Source of the DNA: an uncultured Eubacteriales bacterium | Lineage (GTDB): Bacteria; Bacillota; Clostridia; Peptostreptococcales; Anaerovoracaceae | Assembly (NCBI GenBank): GCA_900542565.1 | Contig: UQOC01000013.1 | Coordinates: forward strand, 1 to 47,537 | Direction: 5' to 3' | Length of the DNA: 47,537 nt | In this document: piece by piece, positions 15,881 to 24,427 of the stretch | Numbering within the stretch: position 1 is the stretch's first letter | Layout of the letters: every line of letters starts with the position of its first letter | Translations under genes and position numbers: made by a program | Notes under the pieces: generated by a model | What the model was told of the DNA's origin: nothing | Databases searched by the model: none | Seen by the model: only the letters and a program-made list of their open reading frames with translations

Positions 15881-17962
15881 ATGAAAGATTTCGGATCAGA
15901 ACGGGTAACAGAACCTCCCGGCACAATACCTTCCATGGCATGGAAACTGGACAATTCAAGAGAGATCGGCGACAAAGAGATGCGAGTCGGATTGCGTGCC
16001 ATTAAACTTGAGTGGAATAATTTTAATCAGATATGCAGCAGCTGTCATTACACTGAATCAAAGATCAAGGCCAGGATAGAGGAAATAACCGCAAAGCGGG
16101 GAAAACTGCAGAACCCGTATACTCAGAGCAGCGGAGTACTGTATGGCGTAGTGGATGAAGTAGGAACTCTGTGGGAAGGGGAGGACTTTAAGGGAGGCGA
16201 CAGTGTCATAAGCCTGACTTCCACTGCAGGCCTGCCGGTACATATTGATGCTGTAGACGAGATAGATTATGATTACGGGATCATATGGTGCAGAGGCTAT
16301 GCTGTGCTATTTGAGTCAGCAAAACTTGCTCTGATGCCTGATGATGTCATGACCGGGCCATTCATGTGCGCCATAGATGCGGAAGGAAGCCTGGTGGATG
16401 TGAGAAATGCCCTTGTGGACAGGAAACCGCAGAATATAGCCATAATGGGCAGTAATTTGGTCGATATAATGCTCTATGCCCAGATGGTACGGCTGTCAGA
16501 AGCAGTAACCGGCGTGACCGCCAGGGTCATCGCCATAGTTGAGAAAGATACTCTTTCATATCTGAGTGAAAAAGAATTTCTCAAGACTTTTTCCGGACTT
16601 ATCGACGGAGTATATTTTGCCGACATGACAAAGCCTGTTGATGCTGCTTTAAGGATATACAGGCAGGAGGGACTCAGGTATCTTGATGCGGTCATAAATC
16701 TGGAAGATATACGGGGAGCTGAGAGTATTGGCGCTCTGATAGTCAGGGATACGGGATTTCTGTTCCATGCCGGAGTAAAGGGCAATTATTTTCAGAGCCT
16801 GATCGCCGCTGATTGCCTTGGAAAAGAAATAGCCAGCTTTGCTCTGGACGGGTATTCAAGAGATGCATGCCCTTTGGCTACTGAAGTCACCAGAAAGTCC
16901 GAGAAAAAATTCAAGGCCCTTAACGGTCTCATGTCATCAAAGCCTGCCAGGAAAATGATCAAACATGCCGGAATGAACCAGAACAGGGCCGGGGCAGCAA
17001 GACGCATAGAGGATTTTGTATTCGCCAGCCCGGTAATGGCTGATGTGGTAGATATGGCGCTGAATGTGGCAAGATATGACTGCAATGTGATAATACAGGG
17101 GGAAACCGGAGCCGGAAAAGAAAAGGTATTGGATCTGATCCACCAGAACAGTTCAAGAAAAGGCAAACCATGTGTAAAGATAAACTGCGCGACCATACAG
17201 GAAAATCTCGCTGAGTCAGAATTTTTCGGATATGAAAAAGGAGCCTTTACAGGAGCACAGGCATCCGGCAAACAGGGGTATTTTGAGCTGGCAAATAACG
17301 GTATCCTATTTCTGGATGAGATAGGGAGCCTGCCTCTGTCCATGCAGTCAAAACTGCTCAGGGCTCTTCAGGAAAATGCTTTTTACCGGGTAGGAGGAAC
17401 CGAGCAGAAAACAGTAAATGTAAGGGTGATATGCGCCAATAACATACCGCTGAAGAAACTGGTCGATGAGGGAAAATTCAGAGAAGATCTCTACTACAGG
17501 CTCAACATATGCCTGATCGAAGTGCCGCCGCTGCGCAAGCGGCCCGAAGATATAGCCTGCCTTGCCGAGACATTTATGAGAAAGTACAGTCACAAGTACG
17601 GCATAGAAAAAACATTTTCTCAGGAGGCAGAGGACGCCCTGTGCAGGTATCACTGGCCAGGCAATGTCAGGGAACTGGAGAATACCGTCCACCGCCTTTA
17701 CATAACGGCCGGGAGCAGCGTGATCGAGGGTGAGGAGGTGGATGACCTGCTCAACGACAGTTTTTATGATGATCTGATGATAGACCTGAAAAAAGACCTG
17801 CGCGGCATGGAGGCCATAGATTTTAACTATATAATGGAAGAACAGGAAAGAAAACTCATATCTTATGCCCTGAAAAGAGAAAAGACGACAAGAAAAGCTG
17901 CGGATTTTCTTAATATACCGCAGGCAACGCTTGCCAGGAAAAAGATCAAATATGACCTGTAA
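15881..17962 (+). CDS. Sigma-54 activator with a 3,5-diaminohexanoate dehydrogenase-like sensor domain
   Basis: Residues 1 to about 345 follow the lysine-fermentation enzyme L-erythro-3,5-diaminohexanoate dehydrogenase (Kdd) from end to end: RVTEPPGTIPSMAWKLDNS at the start, KRGKLQNPYTQSSGVLYGVV, then a Rossmann-like half. The glycine-rich nucleotide loop reads IMGSNLVDIML, so dehydrogenase activity is doubtful. Residues about 376-605 are a sigma-54 AAA+ domain with Walker A GETGAGKE (407), GAFTGA (454), ILFLDEIG and REDLYYRLN. The last 35 residues form a Fis/TyrR-type HTH (TTRKAADFLNIPQATLARKK). The GAFTGA loop means it should activate RpoN promoters. The likely signal is the Kdd substrate or a related lysine breakdown product. 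GAGG at 15870 serves the ATG. Confidence 0.9.
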   Translation: MKDFGSERVTEPPGTIPSMAWKLDNSREIGDKEMRVGLRAIKLEWNNFNQICSSCHYTESKIKARIEEITAKRGKLQNPYTQSSGVLYGVVDEVGTLWEGEDFKGGDSVISLTSTAGLPVHIDAVDEIDYDYGIIWCRGYAVLFESAKLALMPDDVMTGPFMCAIDAEGSLVDVRNALVDRKPQNIAIMGSNLVDIMLYAQMVRLSEAVTGVTARVIAIVEKDTLSYLSEKEFLKTFSGLIDGVYFADMTKPVDAALRIYRQEGLRYLDAVINLEDIRGAESIGALIVRDTGFLFHAGVKGNYFQSLIAADCLGKEIASFALDGYSRDACPLATEVTRKSEKKFKALNGLMSSKPARKMIKHAGMNQNRAGAARRIEDFVFASPVMADVVDMALNVARYDCNVIIQGETGAGKEKVLDLIHQNSSRKGKPCVKINCATIQENLAESEFFGYEKGAFTGAQASGKQGYFELANNGILFLDEIGSLPLSMQSKLLRALQENAFYRVGGTEQKTVNVRVICANNIPLKKLVDEGKFREDLYYRLNICLIEVPPLRKRPEDIACLAETFMRKYSHKYGIEKTFSQEAEDALCRYHWPGNVRELENTVHRLYITAGSSVIEGEEVDDLLNDSFYDDLMIDLKKDLRGMEAIDFNYIMEEQERKLISYALKREKTTRKAADFLNIPQATLARKKIKYDL

Positions 17963-17977
17963 CGCCATAAAGAAGAA

Positions 17978-18002
17978 ATCCCGCACTTATCAAGTGCGGG
18001 AT
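17978..18002. terminator. Terminator hairpin between convergent genes
   Basis: ATCCCGCACTT (17978-17988) pairs perfectly with AAGTGCGGGAT (17992-18002) around a 3-base loop. A short pyrimidine-rich run follows on the minus strand (TTCTTCTTT) and a weaker one on the plus strand, so it can serve both the activator gene and the small gene at 18059-18298. Confidence 0.75.
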
Positions 18003-18058
18003 CCCTTCTGTTGTGTGTATTCATCATATAAAGTTGGAGAACTTGCGAATGTTTTGTG

Positions 18059-18298
18059 TTACAGCATCATTTTGTTCTGGTATGAGAAATCTTTCCCTGC
18101 TTCTCTGATGGTTTCAAGACCGGCAACGATAGTTGCCCTGATCTCATCGTCAGTAAACTCAACATTTTCCCTTTCGGCATAAGCTTTCATGGAAGTGGCA
18201 AGGACATCTTCCAGGATATCTTCGTCGTCAATTGAATTTACATTGATCTCTGTAACCGCATCTCTAAAGGCTTTGTCAAGCATTTCTTTCTTACTCAT
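18059..18298 (-). CDS. Small acidic protein of unknown function
   Basis: The 79-residue product starts MSKKEMLDKAFRDAVTEI and is rich in Glu, Asp and Ala with predicted helices throughout, no Cys pair and no membrane segment. GGAGGTAT sits 7 bases before the ATG, a strong ribosome binding site. It is a single-gene unit between the shared terminator and a 235-bp gap before pyrR. I do not recognise the family. Confidence 0.65.
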   Translation of the reverse strand: MSKKEMLDKAFRDAVTEINVNSIDDEDILEDVLATSMKAYAERENVEFTDDEIRATIVAGLETIREAGKDFSYQNKMML

Positions 18299-18533
18299 TT
18301 TTTATACCTCCTGTATATGAATCACTGTCTGTTTTATTTTGTTTACACATATTTTTTAAGCAAATATCGTGCCAAAATAAAAGCAACTGGAAAAATGCCG
18401 GTTTTTCAATGTTCGTGAACAGGAGGGCAGCAATTTCATATTTGAACGCCATACAATATGATCCAATATTGAATCAAAAAACGCAAATGTTGAGTAAAAA
18501 ATGAATCTGATGGCCGTAACACCTGTGCGCCTT
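18299..18533. other. AT-rich intergenic gap, presumed promoter of the small acidic protein
   Basis: The gap holds the ribosome binding site of the small gene at its left end. At 18459-18477 a CAATATTGAATC-like segment sits near GATCCAATATTGAATC, a short imperfect repeat. No terminator with a clear U-tract was found for pyrR. No gene is visible. Confidence 0.35.
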
Positions 18534-19070
18534 TTATTCTGAAAAAAGCTTTACGCTGTTTTCGCCGTCGAGATCGGTCATATTTACGGCTATCAGCTCG
18601 CTTTTGGATGTTGGCACATTTTTACCCACATAATCTGCTCTTATTGGAAGTTCACGATGGCCACGGTCGATCAGTACGGCAAGCTGAACGGTGGATGCCC
18701 GTCCGTAGCCGGATATGGCATCCAGGGCAGCCCTGACGGTCCGACCTGTATATAATACATCATCTACAAGGATCACATCTCTGCCGGCGATGTCAAAAGG
18801 AACATCGCTTGCCGTTACTACAGGGCCCTGCTTTATCTCTGTCAGGTCGTCGCGGTACAGGGTGATATCAAGTTCACCTACAGGTACATTGGTATTTTCT
18901 ATTATCTTGATGTTGCGTGCCAGAGCTTTGGCCAGGGGAACCCCCCTGCGCTTGATACCCAAAAAAACTATGTTGCCGGCGCCCTGGTTGTTTTCCAGTA
19001 TCTGATGGGCCATCCGCTTTAAGGCGCGGCCCATTTCCTCTTCATTCATAAGGATAGCTTTAGGCGTCAT
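18534..19070 (-). CDS. pyrR: Pyrimidine operon attenuation protein / uracil phosphoribosyltransferase PyrR
   Basis: PyrR binds UMP and pyr mRNA leaders to favour termination, and keeps some uracil phosphoribosyltransferase activity. The 178-residue protein has the PRPP loop [20 protein letters not shown] near residue 100, with [12 protein letters not shown] and [33 protein letters not shown] at 19078-19084 overlaps the uraA stop, so it is translated as the second gene of the operon. A PyrR-binding attenuator precedes uraA, so the protein controls its own operon. Confidence 0.95.
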   Translation of the reverse strand: MTPKAILMNEEEMGRALKRMAHQILENNQGAGNIVFLGIKRRGVPLAKALARNIKIIENTNVPVGELDITLYRDDLTEIKQGPVVTASDVPFDIAGRDVILVDDVLYTGRTVRAALDAISGYGRASTVQLAVLIDRGHRELPIRADYVGKNVPTSKSELIAVNMTDLDGENSVKLFSE

Positions 19071-19082
19071 ATCATATCCTCC

Positions 19083-20390
19083 TTATACATTATAAGTCTG
19101 GAATTTATCTTTTTCCTCGGTGACATCTTCAGCAAATTCATATTCATTGCCGGGAAGAATGGCGTTTGCCCCAATGCCTACGATGGAGGCGATGGCCAGA
19201 CCGGATAAGTTTATATCTACGCCGAAAACGGCAAATGTAACGCCGCCCAGCGAATTGAACCCCAGAGCGCATACAAGTATCAGAGCGGCTATTATGGTGT
19301 TGCGGCTCCTGGTAAAATCAACATGGTTTTCTACCACATTCCTTATGCCGATGGCCGAGATCATACCGTAGAGTATAAAAGAAATACCGCCGATAGTCGC
19401 AGAAGGTATGCATTCGATCACATATGCGATCTTAGGTATGCAGGAGAGGACTATGGCAAATACCGCCGCTATCCTCATTACGACCGGATCATACACCTTT
19501 GTCAGGGCAAGTACGCCGGTGTTCTCTCCATAGGTTGTATTGGCAGGACCGCCAAAAGCTGCGGCCATGCATGTGGCCAGGCCATCGCCCAGAAGGGTCC
19601 TGTGCAGGCCGGGATCGGCAATGTAGTTTTTTCCGGTGGTGGCGCCTATGGCCGAAATGTCGCCGATATGTTCCATCATCGTGGCCAGGGCTATGGGCAT
19701 GATGGTTATTATGGCGCTTATATCGAATTTCATCAGAGTAAAGTCCGGCAGACCTATGACCGGCTCACTGCCGATACCTGAAAGATCCGCAGCCCCTGTT
19801 AAGAGAGCGGCGGCATAGGATACGGCCACACCTAAAAGTATGGGTATTATCTTTGCCATGCCTCTGCCCCATATATTGAAGATGATCACGGTTGCAAGGG
19901 CTGTTATGGCTATCGGCCAGTCTGTGGCGCAATTTGTTATGGCCGAGGGAGCAAGGATAAGGCCGATGGAAATTATTATCGGTCCGGTCACTACAGGCGG
20001 GAAAAAGCGCATTACTCTTTTTGCACCGAACACTTTTATCAGCCCCGCAAGGACCAGATACAGCAATCCTGCGCAAAACACGCCGCCGCAGGCATATGGG
20101 AGCATCTGTGTGTTGGGAGAGCCGTCTTCCATAAGAGGCGCCACTGCAGCATAGCCGCCCAGGAACGCAAATGAAGATCCGAGAAATGCAGGCACTTTTC
20201 CCTTTGTCATAAGGTGGAACAAGAGAGTGCCAAGCCCGGCCATGAGCAGGGTAGTGGGTATGGACAGGCCTGTCAGTATAGGCACGAGTATGGTCGCACC
20301 AAACATGGCAAAAGTATGCTGCAGTCCGAGGATGATGGTCTTTCCGGTACCCAAGGTACGGACATCTGTAATAGGCTGGTCGTTGTTCAT
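19083..20390 (-). CDS. uraA: Uracil permease (NCS2 family)
   Basis: This nucleobase:proton symporter brings in uracil. The 435-residue length and 14-helix pattern fit NCS2/UraA. Visible signatures are LGLQHTFAMFGATILVPIL, VTGPIIISIGLILAP, MPIALATMMEHIGDISAIG and the substrate motif GGPANTTYGENTGVLALTKVYDP. It is the first gene of uraA-pyrR, with a 100-base leader carrying a PyrR attenuator and a consensus promoter. cdd in the era operon supplies uridine from the same salvage route. Confidence 0.94.
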   Translation of the reverse strand: MNNDQPITDVRTLGTGKTIILGLQHTFAMFGATILVPILTGLSIPTTLLMAGLGTLLFHLMTKGKVPAFLGSSFAFLGGYAAVAPLMEDGSPNTQMLPYACGGVFCAGLLYLVLAGLIKVFGAKRVMRFFPPVVTGPIIISIGLILAPSAITNCATDWPIAITALATVIIFNIWGRGMAKIIPILLGVAVSYAAALLTGAADLSGIGSEPVIGLPDFTLMKFDISAIITIMPIALATMMEHIGDISAIGATTGKNYIADPGLHRTLLGDGLATCMAAAFGGPANTTYGENTGVLALTKVYDPVVMRIAAVFAIVLSCIPKIAYVIECIPSATIGGISFILYGMISAIGIRNVVENHVDFTRSRNTIIAALILVCALGFNSLGGVTFAVFGVDINLSGLAIASIVGIGANAILPGNEYEFAEDVTEEKDKFQTYNV

Positions 20391-20455
20391 GGTTTATCCT
20401 CCTTGATGATAGTGAGGAACATCCTGTTTGTTTCAGCGGCATGTTGTCAGGCCTG

Positions 20456-20540
20456 TAAACAAAAATAGCCCTGCACACAGCAAGACTCTTTAAAGATATT
20501 TTTCTATGATTATCTTGCCGGTCTCTCTGTACCGATTTAA
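20456..20540 (-). promoter_or_regulatory. PyrR-responsive transcription attenuator of uraA-pyrR
   Basis: Read on the minus strand, CGGU-ACAGAGAG-ACCG (20534-20519) forms a short hairpin whose loop matches the PyrR binding site (CNGNGAG core). Next, GCAAGA (20517-20512) can pair with UCUUGC (20485-20480) as antiterminator. The same UCUUGC strand is also part of a terminator, AGUCUUGC (20487-20480) with GCAGGGCU (20474-20467), followed by AUUUUUG. Binding of PyrR-UMP would free the terminator strand and stop transcription when pyrimidines are plentiful. Confidence 0.82.
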
Positions 20541-20559
20541 AGATGTTCTTCTGATAAAA

Positions 20560-20588
20560 ATTATATGGCCCATATGGATTTTTGTCAA
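20560..20588 (-). promoter_or_regulatory. Promoter of uraA-pyrR
   Basis: On the minus strand, TTGACA (20588-20583), a 17-bp spacer and TATAAT (20565-20560), both perfect consensus. Transcription would start near 20553 and run into the PyrR attenuator. Confidence 0.85.
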
Positions 20589-20593
20589 CAGAA

Positions 20594-20611
20594 ACGATAT
20601 AATGATATCGT
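20594..20611 (+). promoter_or_regulatory. Palindrome over the -10 region of the lysO-like pair
   Basis: ACGATAT (20594-20600), AATG, ATATCGT (20605-20611) is a perfect 7-bp inverted repeat. It includes a TATAAT (20598-20603) that would be the -10 of a plus-strand promoter for the exporter genes with only a weak -35 (TGGATT, 20575-20580). It lies 6 bp from the -35 of the divergent uraA promoter. A repressor bound here could affect both directions. Confidence 0.5.
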
Positions 20612-20641
20612 CAGTTAAAATAACATAAGGAGAAGAAATAT

Positions 20642-21643
20642 ATGGACTTGATCTTGTATCTCGGTGCGATCATCACAGGCTACATTGTCGGAAGCGCAGC
20701 CAGGAGCAAAAAAGAAAAAATGGCCTGGACGGGAAAGGTCCAGACTGTGGCCATCATAATCCTGGTGCTCGGTATGGGTGCGAGAATGGGCGCCAACAAG
20801 GAGATAACTGATAATCTGAGCTCAATAGGGTTGTCAGCTCTTATCATGACCATGGGGGTCATGGCGGGAACGATAGGAGCCCTTTTTATTACCCGTAAGA
20901 TCCTGGGAATGGACAGATACGGACGGATACATAAAAAGTCTGAAAAAACCCAAGAAGAAGAGGCCGAGACCGTCAAGGAAAGTCTCAGGACCATAGAAGA
21001 GGACGAAAAAAAGCAGGGGTCGAACTCCATGACGGTGATAATACTCATTTCAGTGGCAATAGGAATGCTGTTCGGATTCTTTGTGATAAGAGATGTATTT
21101 GCCGACAATATGGCAGATTTTGAATATTGGGCCGGACTTATCGTCAAAGCTGGTCTGACTGTACTGCTTTTCTTTATAGGTATAGACCTGGGCCTGGAAG
21201 GTACAGTTATAGAAAACTTCAAAGCCGTGGGCGTAAAGATCGTGATAATACCAATAGCGGTGATCTTGGGAACGCTCATTGGAGCGGCGGCCATGTCTAT
21301 CTTTATAGGAGTGAGCGTAAAAGAGGCCCTTGCCATAGGAGCAGGTTTCGGATGGTATACGCTGGCTCCCGGCATACTGATGGAAGCCGGTTACCTTACG
21401 GCAAGCGCCATCAGTTTTCTCCACAATGTGATGCGTGAATTGTCGTCTATAATATTTATACCGATAATCGCGAAAAAGATAGGCTATCTTGAGACAACAG
21501 GGATGCCGGGTGCGGCGGCCATGGATGTGTGCCTGCCCATCGTGGAAAAGGCCACAAGGAGTGATGTGGCGGTTTATGCGTTCGTATCGGGTTTTGTATT
21601 GAGCATATTGGTGCCAGTGATGGTGCCGATCATAATAGGGTAG
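20642..21643 (+). CDS. LysO-family lysine exporter homologue, first copy
   Basis: LysO (YbjE, formerly DUF340) exports L-lysine and toxic analogues across the inner membrane. The 333-residue protein has about eight membrane helices and a charged cytoplasmic loop at residues 98-128 (KKSEKTQEEEAE). The C-terminal half carries the family pattern GAGFGWYTLAPGILMEAG, SFLHNVMREL, PIIAKKIGYLET and AAAMDVCLPIVEKATRSDVAVYAF. AAGGAGA lies before the ATG. A paralogue follows after 3 bases. Two tandem copies are unusual, as the E. coli exporter is one gene; they may form a pair or differ in substrate. Confidence 0.82.
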   Translation: MDLILYLGAIITGYIVGSAARSKKEKMAWTGKVQTVAIIILVLGMGARMGANKEITDNLSSIGLSALIMTMGVMAGTIGALFITRKILGMDRYGRIHKKSEKTQEEEAETVKESLRTIEEDEKKQGSNSMTVIILISVAIGMLFGFFVIRDVFADNMADFEYWAGLIVKAGLTVLLFFIGIDLGLEGTVIENFKAVGVKIVIIPIAVILGTLIGAAAMSIFIGVSVKEALAIGAGFGWYTLAPGILMEAGYLTASAISFLHNVMRELSSIIFIPIIAKKIGYLETTGMPGAAAMDVCLPIVEKATRSDVAVYAFVSGFVLSILVPVMVPIIIG

Positions 21644-21646
21644 ATC

Positions 21647-22645
21647 ATGGCGTTACTTGCATTATATTGGACAATAATGATAGGCGGTTACCTCCTGGGC
21701 TGCAGATTACGCCATAAGAGGGAAAGATTCCTGTTTGTGGAGGAACTTACAAATATCGTGATATACATCCTCGTTCTGATAATGGGACTGAGGATGGGCA
21801 GCAATGAGGAAGTGACTTCAAGTCTCGGCACCATTGGGCTGCAGTCGCTGATGATAACCGTGATGACAGTCGGCGGAAGCATGGTGTTCGTATTCTTTGC
21901 CAGACGGATCCTGAAGCTGGATAAAGAGGGAATGCCCATAAGAGAGGAAGAACAGGCAGAAAAGGCTGATGCTGATGGCAGCAGCGGGGGCGGACTGAAG
22001 TTCACAATGCTGATAATGGCATTTGTGGCGGCAGGAATGATCGCCGGATATTTTGCCCTGCCTCAGATCTACAGTCAGGTCCTGCACAGAAATGTGGAGG
22101 ATTTCCAGAATGTGTCAGGAGACTGGCTTGTCATAGGCATATGTGTCCTCCTGGCTCTTGCCGGATTTAACCTGGGTATTTCAGGCAACATATTTGAGAG
22201 GTTTAAGGGTACAGGGTTTAGGATCCTTCTCGTGCCTGTGGCGGCAGTGGCTGGAAGCCTTATCATGGGAGCGGCATACAGCCTGATAATGTCCCTGTTC
22301 ACAGATGATGGGCTGTCTGTAAAGGAAGCCGTTGCTGTCAGCGCCGGATTCGGATGGTATACCTTTGTTCCCGGCATATTAACAGAAGCCGGATTTGCCG
22401 TGGCAGGAGCCGTGTCGTTCATGCATAATGTCATAAGGGAAACCCTCGGTCTGGTGGCGATACCTGTAATAGCGAAAAAAATAGGGTATCTGGAAGCGAC
22501 CAGCGTGCCTGGGGTCTCTGCCATGGATGTGTGCCTGCCGCTGATAGAAAGAAGCTGCCGGCCGGAAACTGTAGTATATTCGTTTTGTACCGGCGCACTC
22601 ATGTGTGTTACAGCTCCTGTGACAGTAACGCTTTGTGTTGGATGA
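21647..22645 (+). CDS. LysO-family lysine exporter homologue, second copy
   Basis: The 332-residue protein is a full-length paralogue of the preceding one, with the same order of motifs: SAGFGWYTFVPGILTEAG, SFMHNVIRETLG, PVIAKKIGYLEA and SAMDVCLPLIERSCRPETVVYSF. It also has a charged loop, at residues 95-115. No ribosome binding site is visible in the 3-base gap, so translation is probably coupled to the first gene. The similarity points to tandem duplication followed by divergence. With the Kdd-like sensor 3 kb upstream, it suggests that lysine flux matters to this organism, but that link is inferred. Confidence 0.82.
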   Translation: MALLALYWTIMIGGYLLGCRLRHKRERFLFVEELTNIVIYILVLIMGLRMGSNEEVTSSLGTIGLQSLMITVMTVGGSMVFVFFARRILKLDKEGMPIREEEQAEKADADGSSGGGLKFTMLIMAFVAAGMIAGYFALPQIYSQVLHRNVEDFQNVSGDWLVIGICVLLALAGFNLGISGNIFERFKGTGFRILLVPVAAVAGSLIMGAAYSLIMSLFTDDGLSVKEAVAVSAGFGWYTFVPGILTEAGFAVAGAVSFMHNVIRETLGLVAIPVIAKKIGYLEATSVPGVSAMDVCLPLIERSCRPETVVYSFCTGALMCVTAPVTVTLCVG

Positions 22646-22737
22646 TATATATGCAGTACCCTTGCACTGCCGGCGGGCAGGATTGCGGCTTTCTTTGGGG
22701 AACATGTCCGCAGGGGGCGTGCCCGCAGGACGGAAGA

Positions 22738-24294
22738 TCAGATTATCTTGATGGTCCAGTCCTCTATGTTCATTACCCTTGTAACGAATCCTTCATAGAA
22801 TGACGGTTCGTGAGAAACCAGAAGCACTGAACCGGGATATTGACGGAGAGCTCTGCGGAGCTCTTCTTTTGCGTCATGATCCAGGTGGTTGGTAGGTTCG
22901 TCGAGTATGAGCCAGTTATGCTCCCTGTTCATTACTACGGCAAGGCGTACCTTTGCATTTTCGCCGCCGCTGAGGACGCGCATCTGACTGGTTATATGTT
23001 CATTGGTAAGGCCGCATTTGGCAAGGCAGAGACGGACTTGGCGGTTTTCCATGGATGGGAACTCCTGCCAGAAATAGTCCAGTGCTGTCTGACTGCTGTC
23101 CCTGCCTGCTTCCTGGCAGAAATATCCCGGAAAGAGATAGTCTCCTTTTGAAACCGTGCCGCTGTAAGGAGGTATTTCTCCCAGGATGGTCCGCAGCAGT
23201 GTGGTCTTGCCAAGACCGTTGGTCCCGGTGACTGCTATTTTTTCGCCCCTTTCTATTGAGAAGGAGACCGGGCGTGTCAACGGAGAATCATAACCGATGA
23301 CAAGGTCGCAGGCTTCTGCCAGAAATCTGCCGGGAGTCCTTGCCATGAGAAAATTGAATTCGGGCTTGATCTTCTCGTGTGGTTTCTCGATGATCTCCAT
23401 TTTATCAAGCTGCCGCTGGCGTGCATGGGCCATTCCGCGGGTGGCGACCCTCGCCTTGTTGCGGGCTATAAAGTCCTCAAGCCTTTCGATCTCTGCCTGC
23501 TGGCGCTCATAAGCCCTCTGCTCCTGGGACTTCTGGATCTCGTACATCCGTTTGAAATTTTCATAATCACCGGTATATCTGGTGAGATTGCCTCCGTCCA
23601 GATTATATATGACATTGACCACTGAATTGAGGAATTCCAGATCATGGGATACAAGGATAAATGCGTTTTCATATTCACTGAGGAACCTGGTCAGCCAGAG
23701 TATATGGGGATGGTCCAGATAGTTGGTAGGCTCGTCCAGGATCAGTATGGATGGATTTTCAAGCAGGAGTTTGACAAGCAGGACCTTGGTCCTCTGGCCG
23801 CCGGAAAGTTCTGAGACATCTTTGTCAAGACCGATGGCAGAAAGCCCCAGGCCTCCTGCAACTTCTTCGATCTTGGAATCCAGCTGATAAAATCCGCCTG
23901 TCTCAAGGATCTGCTGGATCTCACCCGCCTCTTCCATCATGAGGTCAAGCTCTTCTTCGCCGGCTTTTGACATCTTGTCATACAGCTTCAGCATTTCTTT
24001 TTCAAGAGCGTACATGTTATCAAATGCTCCGCGAAGGACCTGCCTGATGGACATTCCTTTTTCCAGAACGCTGTGCTGGTCGAGATAGCCGACAGAAACA
24101 TGGCGGGACCAGGCGATATTGCCTTCGTCAGGCTTTATCTTACCTGTGATTATATTTAAAAATGTAGATTTGCCTTCTCCGTTTGCGCCGACCAGGCCGA
24201 TGTGCTCGCCTTTGAGCAGACGGAAAGAGGCGTTTTCAAGGATCTGTCTTGCGCCAAAACCATGGCTGACATTTGTTACTGTAAGTAAGCTCAT
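22738..24294 (-). CDS. ABC-F family ATPase (translation factor type)
   Basis: ABC-F proteins have two ATPase domains and no membrane part; they act on the ribosome, and some protect it from antibiotics. The 518 residues show Walker A GANGEGKST and signature LSGGQRTK in the first domain, a charged linker (about residues 240-300) and GTNGLGKTT with LSGGENAK in the second. Both Walker B motifs end in LDEPTN. The linker is of ordinary length and resembles the YkpA/YbiT-like housekeeping group more than the long antibiotic-resistance type. ATG 24294 follows AGGAG; the earlier in-frame start lacks a site. Confidence 0.9.
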   Translation of the reverse strand: MSLLTVTNVSHGFGARQILENASFRLLKGEHIGLVGANGEGKSTFLNIITGKIKPDEGNIAWSRHVSVGYLDQHSVLEKGMSIRQVLRGAFDNMYALEKEMLKLYDKMSKAGEEELDLMMEEAGEIQQILETGGFYQLDSKIEEVAGGLGLSAIGLDKDVSELSGGQRTKVLLVKLLLENPSILILDEPTNYLDHPHILWLTRFLSEYENAFILVSHDLEFLNSVVNVIYNLDGGNLTRYTGDYENFKRMYEIQKSQEQRAYERQQAEIERLEDFIARNKARVATRGMAHARQRQLDKMEIIEKPHEKIKPEFNFLMARTPGRFLAEACDLVIGYDSPLTRPVSFSIERGEKIAVTGTNGLGKTTLLRTILGEIPPYSGTVSKGDYLFPGYFCQEAGRDSSQTALDYFWQEFPSMENRQVRLCLAKCGLTNEHITSQMRVLSGGENAKVRLAVVMNREHNWLILDEPTNHLDHDAKEELRRALRQYPGSVLLVSHEPSFYEGFVTRVMNIEDWTIKII

Positions 24295-24382
24295 TTTAGT
24301 CTCCTGTATGATGATTGACAGCACTGCCTGTGCCGTGACTGTTCAATATGATAACATATACGGGGGTAAAAGAAAAGAGTGC

Positions 24383-24411
24383 AAAAAAGGGCTGCCCTTG
24401 ATCCGCCAGCC
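24383..24411 (-). terminator. Intrinsic terminator after lexA
   Basis: On the minus strand GGCTG (24411-24407) pairs with CAGCC (24394-24390), followed by C and six T (24389-24383). It lies 17 bases past the lexA stop. Confidence 0.65.
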
Positions 24412-24427
24412 GATATTAAAGTATATA

